Shown piece by piece: positions 12,887-24,764 of a stretch of DNA of 64,000 nt (position 1 is the first letter of the stretch; the number at the start of each line of letters is the position of its first letter). Source of the stretch: Nautilus pompilius. Taxonomy: Eukaryota > Mollusca > Cephalopoda > Nautilida > Nautilidae. The DNA lies in contig JACATO010001059.1 in the NCBI GenBank assembly GCA_018389105.1, positions 1-64,000 on the forward strand, read 5' to 3'. The position numbers and the translations under genes were made by a program. The notes under the pieces were generated by a model. The model saw nothing but the letters and a program-made list of their open reading frames with translations. It was not told where the DNA came from and made no database searches.

Positions 12887-13349
12887 ACCCCCTCAAAGCG
12901 AAAACACGGCGTGGAAGAGGACTTTTCTCGAAGCTGTTTGCCTTTCGGTTAAATACCGCAACCTTTGCGTGGTTCTGGGTTACTTTTAGAAATCCAGCGG
13001 TCTTTCTTAACCGACCTGACACTACTATCGAAATCCGAATAGTGCTCTGTAGGCCATGCGTCATCGATCCAATCCGCGCAAGTTGTTAGTTACCATTTTC
13101 GTACTACGCTTACAAAATCCTCAACTTTTTTCATGCAGTCTCTGACTGGTGACTGACGAACAATTTCAACTGGACGATAGAGAAGCAAAATCTTGCACTT
13201 AAAAAAAAATAAAAAGGACTCAAGTCCACAATTTTAAGATAGATAATGCGTACGGTTTATTTTCAATGCTAAAACCACTAATCACAAATTATCGAATGCT
13301 TATAAGAAATAATTCATTTAAAACTTTTGTACTGACGATATATGGGAGG

Positions 13350-13364
13350 AGCGCCACCTGGTGC
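13350..13364 (-). promoter_or_regulatory. CTCF-like core motif
   Basis: Minus strand reads GCACCAGGTGGCGCT, a strong fit to the CTCF core CCASYAGRKGGCRS apart from the first base. Confidence 0.45.
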
Positions 13365-14020
13365 TTTTCTCCAGCTGTTTTGAATGCCGTATAATTACAG
13401 CATCTTACACAACTATCGGGACACCGTGATAATTACGCACAACCAAGCTGTTTTTTGGTTTTCTAGAAAAAAGAGCTACGAAGACGTTTTAAAGAGTTAC
13501 GTTTAACGACGTTGATGTAGCTGAGTTATTGCAACAGAATTTGTTCGGTCCAGGAGCGAATTAATTATGTTCATTCATCAGCGGACTTCGGTGTTCAGCT
13601 TCGCTGTTGGCGTCATTATAGTTCTTGAGGTGTCGAAATAATTATCTGTAACTAATGCCAAAGACAGTGAAAAGAAGTAGGCGAAAAATCTTCGCTATTT
13701 CGTTCACCTCCCCGCCCGCGCCTATCACGTGATATTGACGTGAAAATTAATCGCGTTTGGGACACGTTTCCAATATGGAATCAGCCATGCGCGAGACGTT
13801 GGTTCTCTCTCTCTCCAAAATGGCTTCGGTCAGAGTCGCATCGCTCAGGTGCGCCATCGAACTTATCATTAATAGATTTTTTCTTTTTTTTTGTCCCAAC
13901 TAGTTGACAGCGACAGAAACTCATCGAAACGAGGAAAAAATGCGCAAGGGACGGAACGAAAACATCGGCGATAGCAGAACACGGGGGTGGTAGTCAGGCA
14001 CTGTTCGCGTGTCGTCAGAC

Positions 14021-14038
14021 TGCCACCAGAGGGCACTC
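14021..14038 (+). promoter_or_regulatory. CTCF-like core motif
   Basis: Plus strand reads TGCCACCAGAGGGCACTC, a full match to the CTCF core. One of only two plus-strand words in the set. Confidence 0.5.
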
Positions 14039-14762
14039 CTAAGATTTCTTGCGATCAGCGGCGAACGGAAAGTTGGGAACTTTGTATACTGACGAAAAAG
14101 TCGCGTTCTTCTTGCTTCTGGCGATGCTTCACTTTAGTCTGTGCTACCAAGCCAACATCGGTTCAGCATAATTTCTGTTAACCCTTGATATCAGTGTGTT
14201 GGTGTGTACTCGAAAATTACTGAAAACTATGATGTCATGATGCTCAATGTAGAATAGCAGCAGTCATGTGATTTTGTGAGTCAGTGTCACTGTAGATGCC
14301 CCATGGTTTGTTAGCATGATTACGTAGTTAGTTATATGAATTTTTAAAAGGCTTTCATAATTGTTTGCTTTGCAAATATTTTAACGACAACTAGATCTAA
14401 ACTTACAAGACATCGGTAAACCTACATGGACTGTGTGCAAAACCGGGAGTTTACACTAAACAAGACTTTAAATAACGTGCGGGATGCTGGATCTGTTTCT
14501 CTTCATTTACATTGTTGGGGTTTCTAATTTATCTTTCCTTTTTTTAATATGACTGACCTCGTCTGATTGTTATCTCCTGTAAAAGAGATCTCGTTAATCA
14601 AACTTGTCCTAGATCAAGCTGGCGAGAGATGTCGTCCATCTGTCCGCTAGTTATCAGCGGGATCAGGGCCCCAACACATTGGGCAACCTGTCTAGGGTTT
14701 CCAGACCGGCTGACGTCCCGAGTGACGCAGACTAGCCACCCCAATACTAGATGGCCAGGGTT

Positions 14763-14765
<3 letters not shown>

Positions 14766-14800
<35 letters not shown>
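14766..14800 (+). repeat. (CT)n microsatellite
   Basis: Pure CT run of about 34 bases. Confidence 0.96.
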
Positions 14801-14801
<1 letters not shown>

Positions 14802-15003
14802 GCATCTTCAAAGCATTTGTCGCAATTTGTTTGCATTTCGCCCTAACCCACATCTAAAAGTCTATTCTGTGAGACATGACATGGAAGCACCTTTTTTTTT
14901 TTCATCTGATGGTCATTTAGAGGATGAGGCAGCCTCAGATATAACTGTGACGAAGTGGTGTACACGAAAACGAGACTCTAGTTAGCGGCGGTACTGAATG
15001 AAA

Positions 15004-15515
15004 GAACGAGACAACTTAAATGAAGCTGTGACGTCAAACCAAAGAAGGCACTTCCGTCGTGCGCCGGTATATACGAGAACGAGACAACTTAAATGAAGCT
15101 GTGACGTCAAACCAAAGAAGGCACTTCCGTCGTGCGCCGGTATATACGAGAACGAGACAACTTAGATGAAGCTGTGACGTCAAACCAAAGAAGGCACTTC
15201 CGTCGTGCGCCGGTATATACGAGAACGAGACAACTTAGATGAAGCTGTGACGTCAAACCAAAGAAGGCATTTCCGTCGTGCGCCGGTATATACGAGAACG
15301 AGACAACTTAGATGAAGCTGTGACGTCAAACCAAAGAAGGCACTTCCGTCGTGCGCTGGTATATACGAGAACGAGACAACTTAGATGAAGCTGTGACGTC
15401 AAACCAAAGAAGGCACTTCCGTCGTGCGCTGGTATATACGAGAACGAGACAACTTAGATGAAGCTGTGACGTCAAACCAAGACGGCACTTCTTTCGTGCG
15501 CTGGTATATAGGAGA
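15004..15515 (+). repeat. 73-bp minisatellite, seven tandem copies
   Basis: The landmark GAACGAGACAACTT starts at 15004, 15077, 15150, 15223, 15296, 15369 and 15442, exactly 73 bp apart, so seven copies are present. Copies differ by a few substitutions (AAATG/AGATG, GCGCCGG/GCGCTGG), and the last copy is the most divergent. Every unit contains GCTGTGACGTCAAACC, that is, the CRE palindrome TGACGTCA. Direct repeats are not separated by unique spacers, so this is not a CRISPR array. Confidence 0.98.
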
Positions 15516-15634
15516 ACGAAGGTTGTCGCTACTCTAATGCTGGAAAGTAGTTCGGTGTCAGTAGACGCGGTGCAAGCATGATATCCCAAATTACACGTCT
15601 TTTTAACGATAATAAAGAAACACTTTTTTTACAC

Positions 15635-15656
15635 AAAAAAAAAAAAAAAAAAAAAA
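15635..15656 (+). repeat. Poly-A tract
   Basis: A run of 22 A, about 120 bp past the 73-bp minisatellite. Confidence 0.95.
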
Positions 15657-15825
15657 CGTATTTCAGAAGATCGAACCAGAACCGACGAAGACTCCCACCT
15701 CATTCGCCGCTCACTAACTTGTCTTCCAGAGAGAAGTAATCAGTGAGGCTGGAGGGGGAGGAATTAACTAATTCAACTGATCTTCGTTTATAACTACCGG
15801 AAATAGTAATTCTCTAACACAGGGT

Positions 15826-15863
<38 letters not shown>
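15826..15863 (+). repeat. (GT)n microsatellite
   Basis: About 19 GT units. A (GTT)n run follows at 15886-15903. Confidence 0.97.
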
Positions 15864-15864
<1 letters not shown>

Positions 15865-16337
15865 CCGTCATCTTTGTTTTGGTTTTGTTGTTGTTGTTGT
15901 TGTTTTTCTTCAAAAGACGGTTTCCGATTATATTTAATTCACTAAAAAAAATCCGAGGCGAAGTACGCTTATCCGATTCACCTCACCGCAGGCGATGTTT
16001 CCATGGTAACTGAAACGTGCTGTTCAGACAACAAAGGCGACTTCGCTAGACGCACCGTAAAAACGTTTTGCCGTATCCGCTGAGCACCGATCTCTTCTTA
16101 AGAGAGATGGCGGAAAGGAATTTCCGTGTATTAAATTTCCATAACATACCTATACATGCAACTCCTTCAAGGTAAAAGTAACATGCAAAGGGAGAGGAGA
16201 AATTTTTTTTTTTATTTATTTATTCATATTTTATGAGCCTGTTGTCCGTAAGATCCAGGTATTTGGATTGGTGGACGTCAGTAGGGCAAAACGTCTGGCG
16301 GACGCCTCGCTGAAAATCCCTGCCATTCATTTTCAGA

Positions 16338-16450
16338 AGTGGGCCGGCTGGTGAAGGAGAGCGAGAGGGGGATCTCACCCTGTCGGGGAGGGGTTACGAC
16401 ACCAAACCGGGATTCAAAGGAGAACCCTCGACCGCCCAGGTGTTCAGAGG
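16338..16450 (-). repeat. Possible tRNA-like SINE fragment
   Basis: On the minus strand a CTGGGCGGTCGAGGGTTC stretch is followed by TTTGAATCCCGGTTTGGT, which resembles a pol III B box and the flanking T-arm sequence. The A box is not clear, so this is a weak call. Confidence 0.3.
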
Positions 16451-17113
16451 TAAAGGTCTTTTTTCTTTAATCTTCACCGACACTAAACACGGAAGATAGT
16501 AAACGCCACGTTGGGAAACGGTTCAATCCTTGAAACGTCTCGGTCGTCCATCTCCATTTTTCCTTACTCCAAAAGCTCGAGTCGGGTCTGGCAGTCTAAT
16601 GATGGCCACGGGGGGTGGGGCGGCGGCTGCATCAAAAGACCAACCCGGCGCGGGGTCTACGACGAGACGGAACCGAGGTGTCGGAGTTTCATCCCTCTGA
16701 CAGTCTCTGAGGCCCCTCGCTGTGGAACGTTCGCCTCAATAAAGAGTATCGAACAGTTTCCCAGTAGTCGTCCCCCGTGGATCCCCTCGAGAGTTCCGTC
16801 TGCAGGTAGGTGGCGGGTACTCTCCGGGATTTACTCGTCATGAGTCGGACGTACTCGTCGCAGCGGCTAACGATCTGCGAGCCCTTCTAGAAGCATTATT
16901 ATGCCGAACCCTGCAGCTGATGGCGAGCAAGTGTTGCCTGTTTTCACCCGGTGAATGGTGCAGTATCTGTCCTTCCGGCATGGACCGGGGCTTTTCAACA
17001 CCTAAACCGACTTTTTTTTTTTTTTATTATTTTCCTTAGTAACTACACATATTTTAGACAGTATCAGAGTGGGACCAGCGATAACCACCTCTCAGATTGG
17101 AGAGCATGAGTAG

Positions 17114-17229
17114 GTTATCTCCCTCTTGTTAATTTACCGCCATTTTGAGTGTTACGGTGAAAGAAAATTGAGTTATCTCCCTCTTGTTAATTTACCGCCA
17201 TTTTGAGTGTTACGGTGAAAGAAAATTGA
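17114..17229 (+). repeat. 58-bp direct tandem duplication
   Basis: GTTATCTCCCTCTTGTTAAT starts at 17114 and again at 17172, and the whole 58-bp unit is repeated almost without change. The unit begins with the reverse complement of the GAGGGAGATAAC word seen elsewhere in the window. The near-identity implies a recent duplication. Confidence 0.95.
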
Positions 17230-18045
17230 GTACCTCTCCTTCATTACTCGAGAGATGTATGTAGACAAATACACGGGGATCAGAAAGTAGCTATGAAGTG
17301 GAGTATATTTCAATTTCGTTAGAGGAATAACATCTGAAGAATTGCAAAACCTTTTTGAGAATATGAAAAAAAAAACGTCTGGGAAAAAGTTTAAACGTGA
17401 GTGGGGCTCATGTTCAGCATTTATTGTAATACCTGGTTTATTGACATAGTTACCTTTTGATCATCCTGTATTTAATGAACAGCGTATATTTGGAATTAAA
17501 CTTATTGCAATATTAATACACAACAAGCTGAAGATTCGTCCTGCCCCCACTCGCATCCCCTTTTTTTTATGTCAAAATATCTGGTTGTCTAGAATGCATC
17601 TGATCAATATTTACATCTTTCAGGTGACCACGCCTATGTACTGGGCCCCTGGGTGGGCAATATCATCATCGGGCCTCGAACGGGCGCACTTCTCGAATCA
17701 GGGGGTGGGTGGCCAAGTGAACGGCGCTTGCCTCGGCTCTGCGGACAATGGCATCGCGTAGTTCACCGAGATCAGTGTCGTCGCTGCAGCGGAGCGACCT
17801 GGAAGGCGTCGTCAGGCCGTCCCGATTCCTCGCGGAGAGACCAGCCCCTCGCGACTGAAATGAATCGCCGACTTGACAACAGCGGAGGACCCCTGTCCGG
17901 CCACTGAAGCAGCTTCGAAAAGTCCGGTCGGAGAACACGTCTTTGAGATTTGGAACGCACGTCTTGTTATCGCATCAACAAGGCGTAGTAAGACTCGATG
18001 CCCTAAGCCGCCCCCCCCACAAATGGCTGTGCATTCCAGACCTGT
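17230..18045. other. No gene recognised
   Basis: AT-rich to about 17600, then GC-rich. Both strands of 17650-18080 are open for 84-90 codons without recognisable domains. This part could be the decayed front of the Tc1-like relic that follows, but I cannot align it. Confidence 0.35.
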
Positions 18046-18260
18046 GGCATGACCATAATCTGGAAAAGGAATCAAGGCAAAACTCTCTCCCCTGGGTACC
18101 CGAAAAACATGATATAAATCCGTTTGAGTGCCTGTGAGAGCCTATAAATTGGCAGCTGAAAGCAACCAACCCGTCCACGTCCCACCAATGAGGCAGAATC
18201 GAAGGCAGATCTTACATGAACACGGAGGAGGAGCCTGGACAAGGCAGTGATAAGAACACA
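18046..18260 (+). pseudogene. Possible Tc1-like transposase C-terminal relic
   Basis: Reading 18090-18140 on the plus strand gives LPWVPEKHDINPFECL followed by a stop. This resembles the block around the third catalytic residue of Tc1 transposases (PW..SPDLNPIEHLW). Shortly after, in another frame, VPPMRQNRRQILHE resembles the usual region before the C-terminus (PPTN..EL...L.EEW). The Asp-Leu of SPDLNP is replaced by His-Asp-Ile, frames shift at least twice and stops are present, so this is at best a dead fragment. The DNA-binding and central catalytic parts are not recognisable upstream. The similarity is short and could be chance. Confidence 0.4.
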
Positions 18261-18493
18261 TCTCTTTAAGACTCTTCGTGCTGCATATAGATAGCTCGAC
18301 CACGTTATGTCGTGAAGAATTTCGACCTGTCACTTGTCTTTACCTGCTACAAACTAGCAGATCTGGTAACAGGCGGCTCAAATTATATGGCAGTGTACAA
18401 TAACAAGGAATTTGACGATTTACAAATTAATTACTTTTAACCTGAGTTTAATTTCAAATTTGCAGCATTTCTTCACATATTTAATTCTCTCTG
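18261..18493. other. No gene recognised
   Basis: Unique, increasingly AT-rich DNA between the relic and the GT/CRE-type repeat. Confidence 0.5.
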
Positions 18494-18533
18494 TTGTGTG
18501 TTGTGTTGTGTGTGTGTTGTGTGTGTGTGTGTG
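18494..18533 (+). repeat. Imperfect (GT)n microsatellite
   Basis: TGTGT units with TT interruptions, directly adjoining a short CRE-type array. Confidence 0.93.
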
Positions 18534-18534
18534 C

Positions 18535-18612
18535 AGACGTCATATCTTTCTCTGTACTGACGTCATATCTCTCTGTGCTGACGCCATCGCTCTCTCTGTC
18601 TGTCTGTCTGAC
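18535..18612 (-). repeat. Short CRE-type array, minus orientation
   Basis: ACGTCATATCTTTCTCTGTAC, then TGACGTCATATCTCTCTGTG and TGACGCCATCGCTCTCTCTG. About three minus-strand copies of the 23-bp monomer. Confidence 0.88.
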
Positions 18613-19052
18613 AGAGCTGAGATGTTCCACTGAAATATGAAAGGCTTTCCTCTCAGAAAAATTTACTTTTACTTCATCGCTGATGGGTAACCTAGCGAAC
18701 CAAAAATACTATCCTTTACTTGTCCTTTACACGATATTACCTCCCGTCGCATTTAATGCTGTGTAAATATGGTGTTTCGCTTCCCTCTCTCACAAGTTAA
18801 AGAACGCGCATAGCCTCTTTCTTCCAAATCCGTTTTCTTTTTCTTCCTTTTTAATAAAGTATTCGCCACAGTAAATTCATAATTCAAATAATATAATTAT
18901 AAATTGCAATGAAATCGTCCGGGCTACATCATTCGGAAATTATTTAACTCAAATATAATGCTTTGTTTTTGTTGTTGTTGTTGATTTTCAGTTGAAGAAT
19001 TCTCTTTTTATCCGTCGCTATCCCATGAACTCTTATTTTGTACGCTTACCTG
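18613..19052. other. No gene recognised
   Basis: AT-rich DNA with a short GTT run near 18970. Confidence 0.5.
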
Positions 19053-20248
19053 TAGAGAGACAGAGAGAGAGATGACGTCAGTACATAGAGATAGATGATG
19101 TCAGCACAGAGAGAAAAAAATAGAGATGACGTCAGTACATAGAGATTATGTCAGTACATAGAGATAGATGACGTCAGCACAGAGAGAGAAACATAGAGAT
19201 GACGTCAGTACATAGAGATTATGTCAGTACATAGAGATAGATGATGTCAGCACAGAGAGAAAAAAATAGAGATGACGTCAGTACATAGAGATTATGTCAG
19301 TACATAGAGATAGATGACGTCAGCACAGAGAGAGAAACATAGAGATGACCTATGTACATAGAGAGAGACGGAGAGAGATGACCTCAGTGCATAGAGAGAG
19401 ACAAACAGAGAGAGAGAGATGGGGAGAGATGACCTCAGTACATAGAAAGATATGGAGAGATGACGTCAGTGCATAGAGAGAAACATAGAGATTACGTCAG
19501 TACATAGAGATTACGTCAGTACATAGAGATTATGTCAGTACATAGAGATAGATGACGTCAGCACAGAGAGAGAAACATAGAGATGACCTATGTACATAGA
19601 GAGAGACGGAGAGAGATGACCTCAGTGCATAGAGAGAGACAAACAGAGAGAGAGAGAGAGATGGGGAGAGATGACCTCAGTGCATAGAGAGAAACAGAGA
19701 GATTACGTCAGTACATAGAGAGAAACATACGAGGTGATCTCAGTACATAGAGAGAGACGGAGAGAGAGAGATGACCTCAGTGCATAGAGAGAGACAAACG
19801 AGAGTTGAGAGAGAGAGAGATGGGGAGAGATGACCTCAGTGCATAGAGAGAAACAGAGAGATTACGTCAGTACATAGAGAGAAACATAGAGGTGATCTCA
19901 GTACATAGAGAGAGACGGAGAGAGATGATGTCAGTGCTTAGAGAGAGATGGGGAGAGATGACGTCAGTGCAGAGAGAGAAACATAGAGATGACATCAGTG
20001 CAGGGAGAGAAACATAGAGATGACCTCAGTACATAGAGAGAGACGGAGAGAGATGACCTCAGTGCATAGAGAGAGATGGAGAGAGATGACCTCAGTACAT
20101 AGAGAGAGATGGAGAGAGATGACATCAGTGCAGGGAGAGAAACATAGAGATGACCTCAGTACATAGAGAGAGACGGAGAGAGATGACCTCAGTACATAGA
20201 GAGATAGAGAGAACACTAGCGACGGAGAGAGAGAGAGAGAGAGAGAGG
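19053..20248 (+). repeat. CRE-type array of about 1.2 kb with higher-order structure
   Basis: Longest array of the 23-bp family. Cores vary: TGACGTCA, TGATGTCA, TGACCTCA, TTACGTCA and TTATGTCA, followed by GTACATAGAGA or GCACAGAGAGA. In the first part the landmark GATAGATGATGTCAGCACAG starts at 19090 and 19236, a higher-order period of 146 bp. Later units use CTCAGTGCATAGAGAGAGAC and differ in arrangement, so the array is a mosaic of subfamilies. Minus-strand frames through it are artefacts. Confidence 0.95.
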
Positions 20249-23153
20249 ACACGCCGGCCCCACCTGTAAGAACAGCGGGCGTGAGCAGGTACGAAGCGAG
20301 TCACGTCGCGCCCCCCGCTCGCGGTAACTCGGAGCCGAGGTTTCGTCCTGTGGGACTCAACGGCGAAAATTAAAATTCCCGCATTAGTGAGGCCCAATTT
20401 AACAGTACCGACGTCAAACGGAACTCAACATAACATTGGGTTTTATGGTCCTTCTGGCGAATGCGACGGCCGGCTCGTCGGCGGGCGTGTTAAGAACTCC
20501 GCGGTAAAGAGGCCCGAGTAAAACTTGATAATGGCAGACCTCGTTGAAATGCTGACAAAGCTGAGACGCCCCGTTCCAGAATGGAAATTTAAAAAAAAAA
20601 AAAAAAAAAAAAAACAAAAAACTTCCTACCTTTAAATTACATCCCAACGCGGTACTCGTGTGGCAGTTCATCACACCGCGATACGCTTATACAAAGCATT
20701 TAAAGTCATCGTGCTACAATTCCTAAGTAGCGCTACATTATAATTGATTCTACAAATACCTTTGCGCCAGACCGAGTTCAAAGAATACAACCAGAACATA
20801 GTTACAGACTGCGAAACGCCATATAATTTATTTTATGTGTCTTGGAGTATAATCAGTCCGGGAATGCAATACAATACTCTTGCACCGCATAACGCATAAC
20901 ACGAGGCAATATATTTGGCTATGGTTGCTGTAGCTTACATAGTATATTACAGTAAATCTATAATGCATTCTCAATGCTACTTTGACCATAATGCATTGTG
21001 CAAACATTGCAGTAATCAAAAAAATAATAAAAGAGACCCAGACTGGTTTAAAATTCCAACGTAATATTTTATAGCTTTGCACTTTGCAGCACAATATTAT
21101 ACCGCACGAACAGCAACGGAAAGTGGATGGAGACACCGACTTAAAACTGAAAACATCTGTTTATTCAACGGTTATCGCGCCACTAGACGGAACAAGCGAA
21201 AACTAGTCATCACAATTAGAACAATGGTTAAGGATTCGTCATCCCCCCCCCAAACCCCAGATATTCAATATTCCCTAAGGCCCTCTGCGCGCGTGGGTTT
21301 CCTCCATCTTCTTCACCACCGCCACACCTAAAGATGAGAAGAGATGTAGGGTGGGTGGGGAGGAACTTGTGGAATGCCGCGTCTTCTCGGATACTCTTCG
21401 AGCCCAGGTCACGCTGCTGGCTGTAACCAAACTCACGGTTACGACAGGCGAGCACCATTATCCAAAACTATTTTCTTTAAAAAAGGTGTAAGGAACTTAG
21501 GGGACGTCTAGCAGGCACATTTGCGACTGGAATTCAGGAATGTAGAAGGACCGATGCCTGTTTAAGGTTTGTTCGACTGAACCCGGGTGAAGATGAAGTT
21601 TAAGGAAGAGTTGTAGCTCGCGAATTTTCGCCAGAAGGGAATCAAACAAGGATACAAATGGCCACGGGGTCTGGTACGTAATTCGACATATTTTGGCAGC
21701 GAACGAAGCCGGTCTATGGGAGGGGTAGAGCTGTGTTTATTGTGCCGGAAAAAAAAAGGGGGGGTTTCCTTAGAGGGAGGATCTGGAATTGAGTCAGTAT
21801 TTGCATAAACCGACTGCCAGAGTTTACAGGCAAATTCGTGCGAACACCATTAATAGGTCAAAATGTTATTTTACAAGGTAACAACCGCAAAGAAAGATAA
21901 AACAATGTCAAGGCCGTCTTGGTCTACTTACAACGGAAACGGAAACAGGTAGCATTTGCGCAACGAGTATTTAAGGTGGGGAGAAAACAAAACTATGGGT
22001 CGGATGAGTTCGGATATAAATGCCGACATGCAGATTACATGTACAGGTGGAGTAGACATTAAAAAAAAAAAAAATTAAAGAGAAAGACATTAGGAAGGAA
22101 AGCGAAAGTAAAAAGGTGGACCAAGGCGTGCCTAGACATGAATATGCAAATTGAGGGGAGATTGACGGGGGTTCGGCCTGATACAAAGGAGCGGGCGACC
22201 AAACTGTCTTAGGCAGAGGAAATTGAAACTTTGCCATTGCAGGATTACGAAACACGTGGCCGACGAACGATCTGAAGGCTGAACACAGACTTTTGTTCCA
22301 CTTCCCTCGCATCTTCAAGCAGAGAATTGAAATCGAGTCTTTAAAAATAAAATTTAAATAAAATTATTTTTTCGTAATTATTTTCGTTTTTTAAATTACA
22401 AAAATAATCCTAAGTAAAGGTGCAGCCTCGGATAATTACAGATATTTTTGTACGAACATTAAACTCCTATAAAGAAATAATTAAATGTAAATAATTGTTT
22501 TCGTGTTCCCCTAAAAATCCTCGAGCGGGGGGGGCCCTAAAACGCCAGACTGGCTGGGAGACCGGAGGAAATAAGGACCTTCTTGGAATTAGAGATCTTC
22601 TGATTAGCGGCGAAAGGGAAACCAGAGTAACCGGGACAAATCTACTATAAAAAAAAAAGCCCGGCACAAAAGAAGTAAAGCTCAGTTCACTGGCTAAGCG
22701 CCAGAGGGACAACCTGCGCCATCATATCCCATGGGTTCCAGCAGGCTACGCCTACCCTCCGTTCGTACAACCATCATTTGGACGTTTGATTACAAGGCCG
22801 AACGGCTCAATTAATGACAAAGAGATGGAAATAAGTGGCAATGGCTTGCAAGGACCTTTGTGAAACATTAACACGTATCCCTGGTTTATGTATACATATA
22901 CTTTTTGGAATTTAAAAGTAATCTTTCGTTATTATTATTGCTGCTTTGTTATTGTATTTTTTTTTAGAATTTTAAGAGCTTAAGTGGGGTGTTGATGATT
23001 TTAGCGAATTTCCCTCCCAAGTCAACGAGCGAATGGTTTACTTTTCCAAATGATTAATCTACAATTGAGGTGGGGAAACTGCCGTGGTGTCCAAAGGTCC
23101 TTTGGCACCGGAACTGGCTCAACGATGGGGACAGATTCTTTCTTCTCAAAATA
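20249..23153. other. No gene recognised
   Basis: Starts CpG-rich (20.25-20.56 kb) and then becomes ordinary. Contains a poly-A tract (20591-20614). GCGCGTGGGTTTCCTCCA near 21290 repeats the SINE-body word. The minus-strand frames at 20828-21136 and 21971-22318 show no domain I recognise. Confidence 0.45.
20591..20614 (+). repeat. Poly-A tract
   Basis: A run of 24 A, then CAAAAAA. It could be the tail of a retroposed element, but no element body is recognisable next to it. Confidence 0.93.
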
Positions 23154-23633
23154 TTCTCTCTCTCTTCTCTCTCCTCTCTCTCCTCTCTCCTCTCTCTCTC
23201 TCTCTCTCTTCTTCCTTCTACTGACGTCATCACTCTATGTACTGACGTCATATCTATCTATCTATCTCTCTCTCCTTCTACTGACGTAATCTCTCTATGT
23301 ACTGATGCCATATCTCTCTCTCTCCTTCTACTGACGTCATCTCTCTATATACTGACGTCATATCTATCTATCTCTCTCCCCATCTCTCTCTCTCCTTCTA
23401 CTGACGTCATCTCTCTATGTACTGATGCCATATCTCTCTCTCCTTCTACTGACGTCATCTCTCTATATACTGACGTCATATCTATCTATCTATCTATCTC
23501 TCTCTCCCCATCTCTCTCCTACTGACGTCATCTCTCTATGTACTGATGCCATTATCTCTCTCTCCCCCTTCTACTGACGTCATCTCTCTATGTACTGACG
23601 TCATATCTCCTCTCTCTCTCTCTCTCTCTCTCT
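23154..23633 (-). repeat. CRE-type array, minus orientation
   Basis: CT-rich array with CCTTCTACTGACGTCATCTC alternating with ATGTACTGACGTCATATC or CTGATGCCATATC. On the minus strand these are ATGACGTCAGTAC-type monomers. Blocks repeat at variable spacing (about 50-70 bp) with (TATC)n insertions. Confidence 0.95.
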
Positions 23634-23954
23634 AACACGAAAGCAGCAGTGGGAAGTTACTTTTTAATCTGTAACTTATGAAAAGCATTAGACAACATTC
23701 CACTCAAATTATTGTTATACTCTTGCTAGAAAGCATTCTATCTTAAGTGTATTGAGGTCTCGAATTCCTAGTATGAATGTCTGTTGATTATTATAACTAG
23801 CAACATCATCATCTTACGTCTTCGTATTTTCTTCACCACCCCCCCCAGCTAATAATTAAATTTGTTCGGTAGAATTTTTTTATAATTATTTTCCTTTTTT
23901 TTTTTTCCTTTTTCTCATGGTGACAGATAATCTAAAGTGCTATCTTATCTCTGG

Positions 23955-23957
<3 letters not shown>

Positions 23958-23993
<36 letters not shown>

Positions 23994-23996
23994 TAT
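23958..23996 (+). repeat. (TTA)n microsatellite
   Basis: About twelve TTA units. Confidence 0.96.
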
Positions 23997-24083
23997 ACAA
24001 CGTAGACTTTCTCCAGATCTGTGCACAACCATCAGGAAGCCAGCAGAATGAAATGGTAACGTTAAAGAAAGAAACACCATGGC

Positions 24084-24107
24084 TAGCCCTAGCCCTAACC
24101 CCTAACA
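24084..24107 (-). repeat. Short telomere-like word
   Basis: GCCCTAGCCCTAACCCCTAAC, three imperfect CCCTAA units. It may be chance or a tiny interstitial telomeric repeat. Confidence 0.4.
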
Positions 24108-24764
24108 CACCTACCTACTTACTCCTATTTCAGTTATATAGACGACAAGTCGGACGTTTCCACAGAATGAGAGAAACAATGGCTCCCAGACCCGCCTGGA
24201 CCAACGATTGCGTATATTATTTTACAGAATAGTTTTTCTAACATTTGGCAAAATTCCGCCGTTTCATACATTAGGCTGATTGATGGGATGTCCTGGAAGA
24301 GTGGAATGCTCCGAATTAATTATAGTTCGACGGGGCGGTATCACAGACAATCACGAACTGTATACCTGCTGTAAAGGGGAAATGAGGGAATAATATACAT
24401 TCGTGCTGCTGAGATGAATATAATTATAAGTGAAATATACTTCAAACTGTTACACGGGCTGAGGAGGATGAGGGTTGTGTACAGTTTATTTGTGCTCGTG
24501 TATACATCTTTATTTCACTACATCGGTCAAATATCTCACACTTTTGTAATGTCTTGTAGACTTTTGCGTTTGAAAACGCTAAATTCACTACTAGTGTCAT
24601 GCCTTCATATTAATCCCAAATCTCTTATTATTATATTATTATTATTATTATTATTGTTGTTAAATAATCAGTATCTTTTTCCAAACCGTCCATAAAATAT
24701 AATATTCTAAACAGTTTTTCGTAATGAGATGAGGTCCGACGATTGCTCTCTCTTTTTGCTTGAT

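Larger units (their letters stand above)
12887..15003. other. No gene recognised
   Basis: Mostly unique DNA with two CTCF-like words (13350 and 14021) and a (CT)n run at about 14766-14800. The short frames show no domain. Confidence 0.45.
15516..17113. other. No gene recognised; small repeats
   Basis: Holds poly-A (15635-15656), (GT)n (15826-15863), (GTT)n (15886-15903), a SINE-like piece (16338-16450) and poly-T runs near 16205 and 17010. The 110-codon frame at 16511-16843 has no recognisable domain. Confidence 0.45.

Noticed and set aside
15004..15515. Regular direct repeats considered as a CRISPR array.
   Set aside because: The units are contiguous 73-bp copies without unique spacers, in a eukaryotic context with no cas genes.
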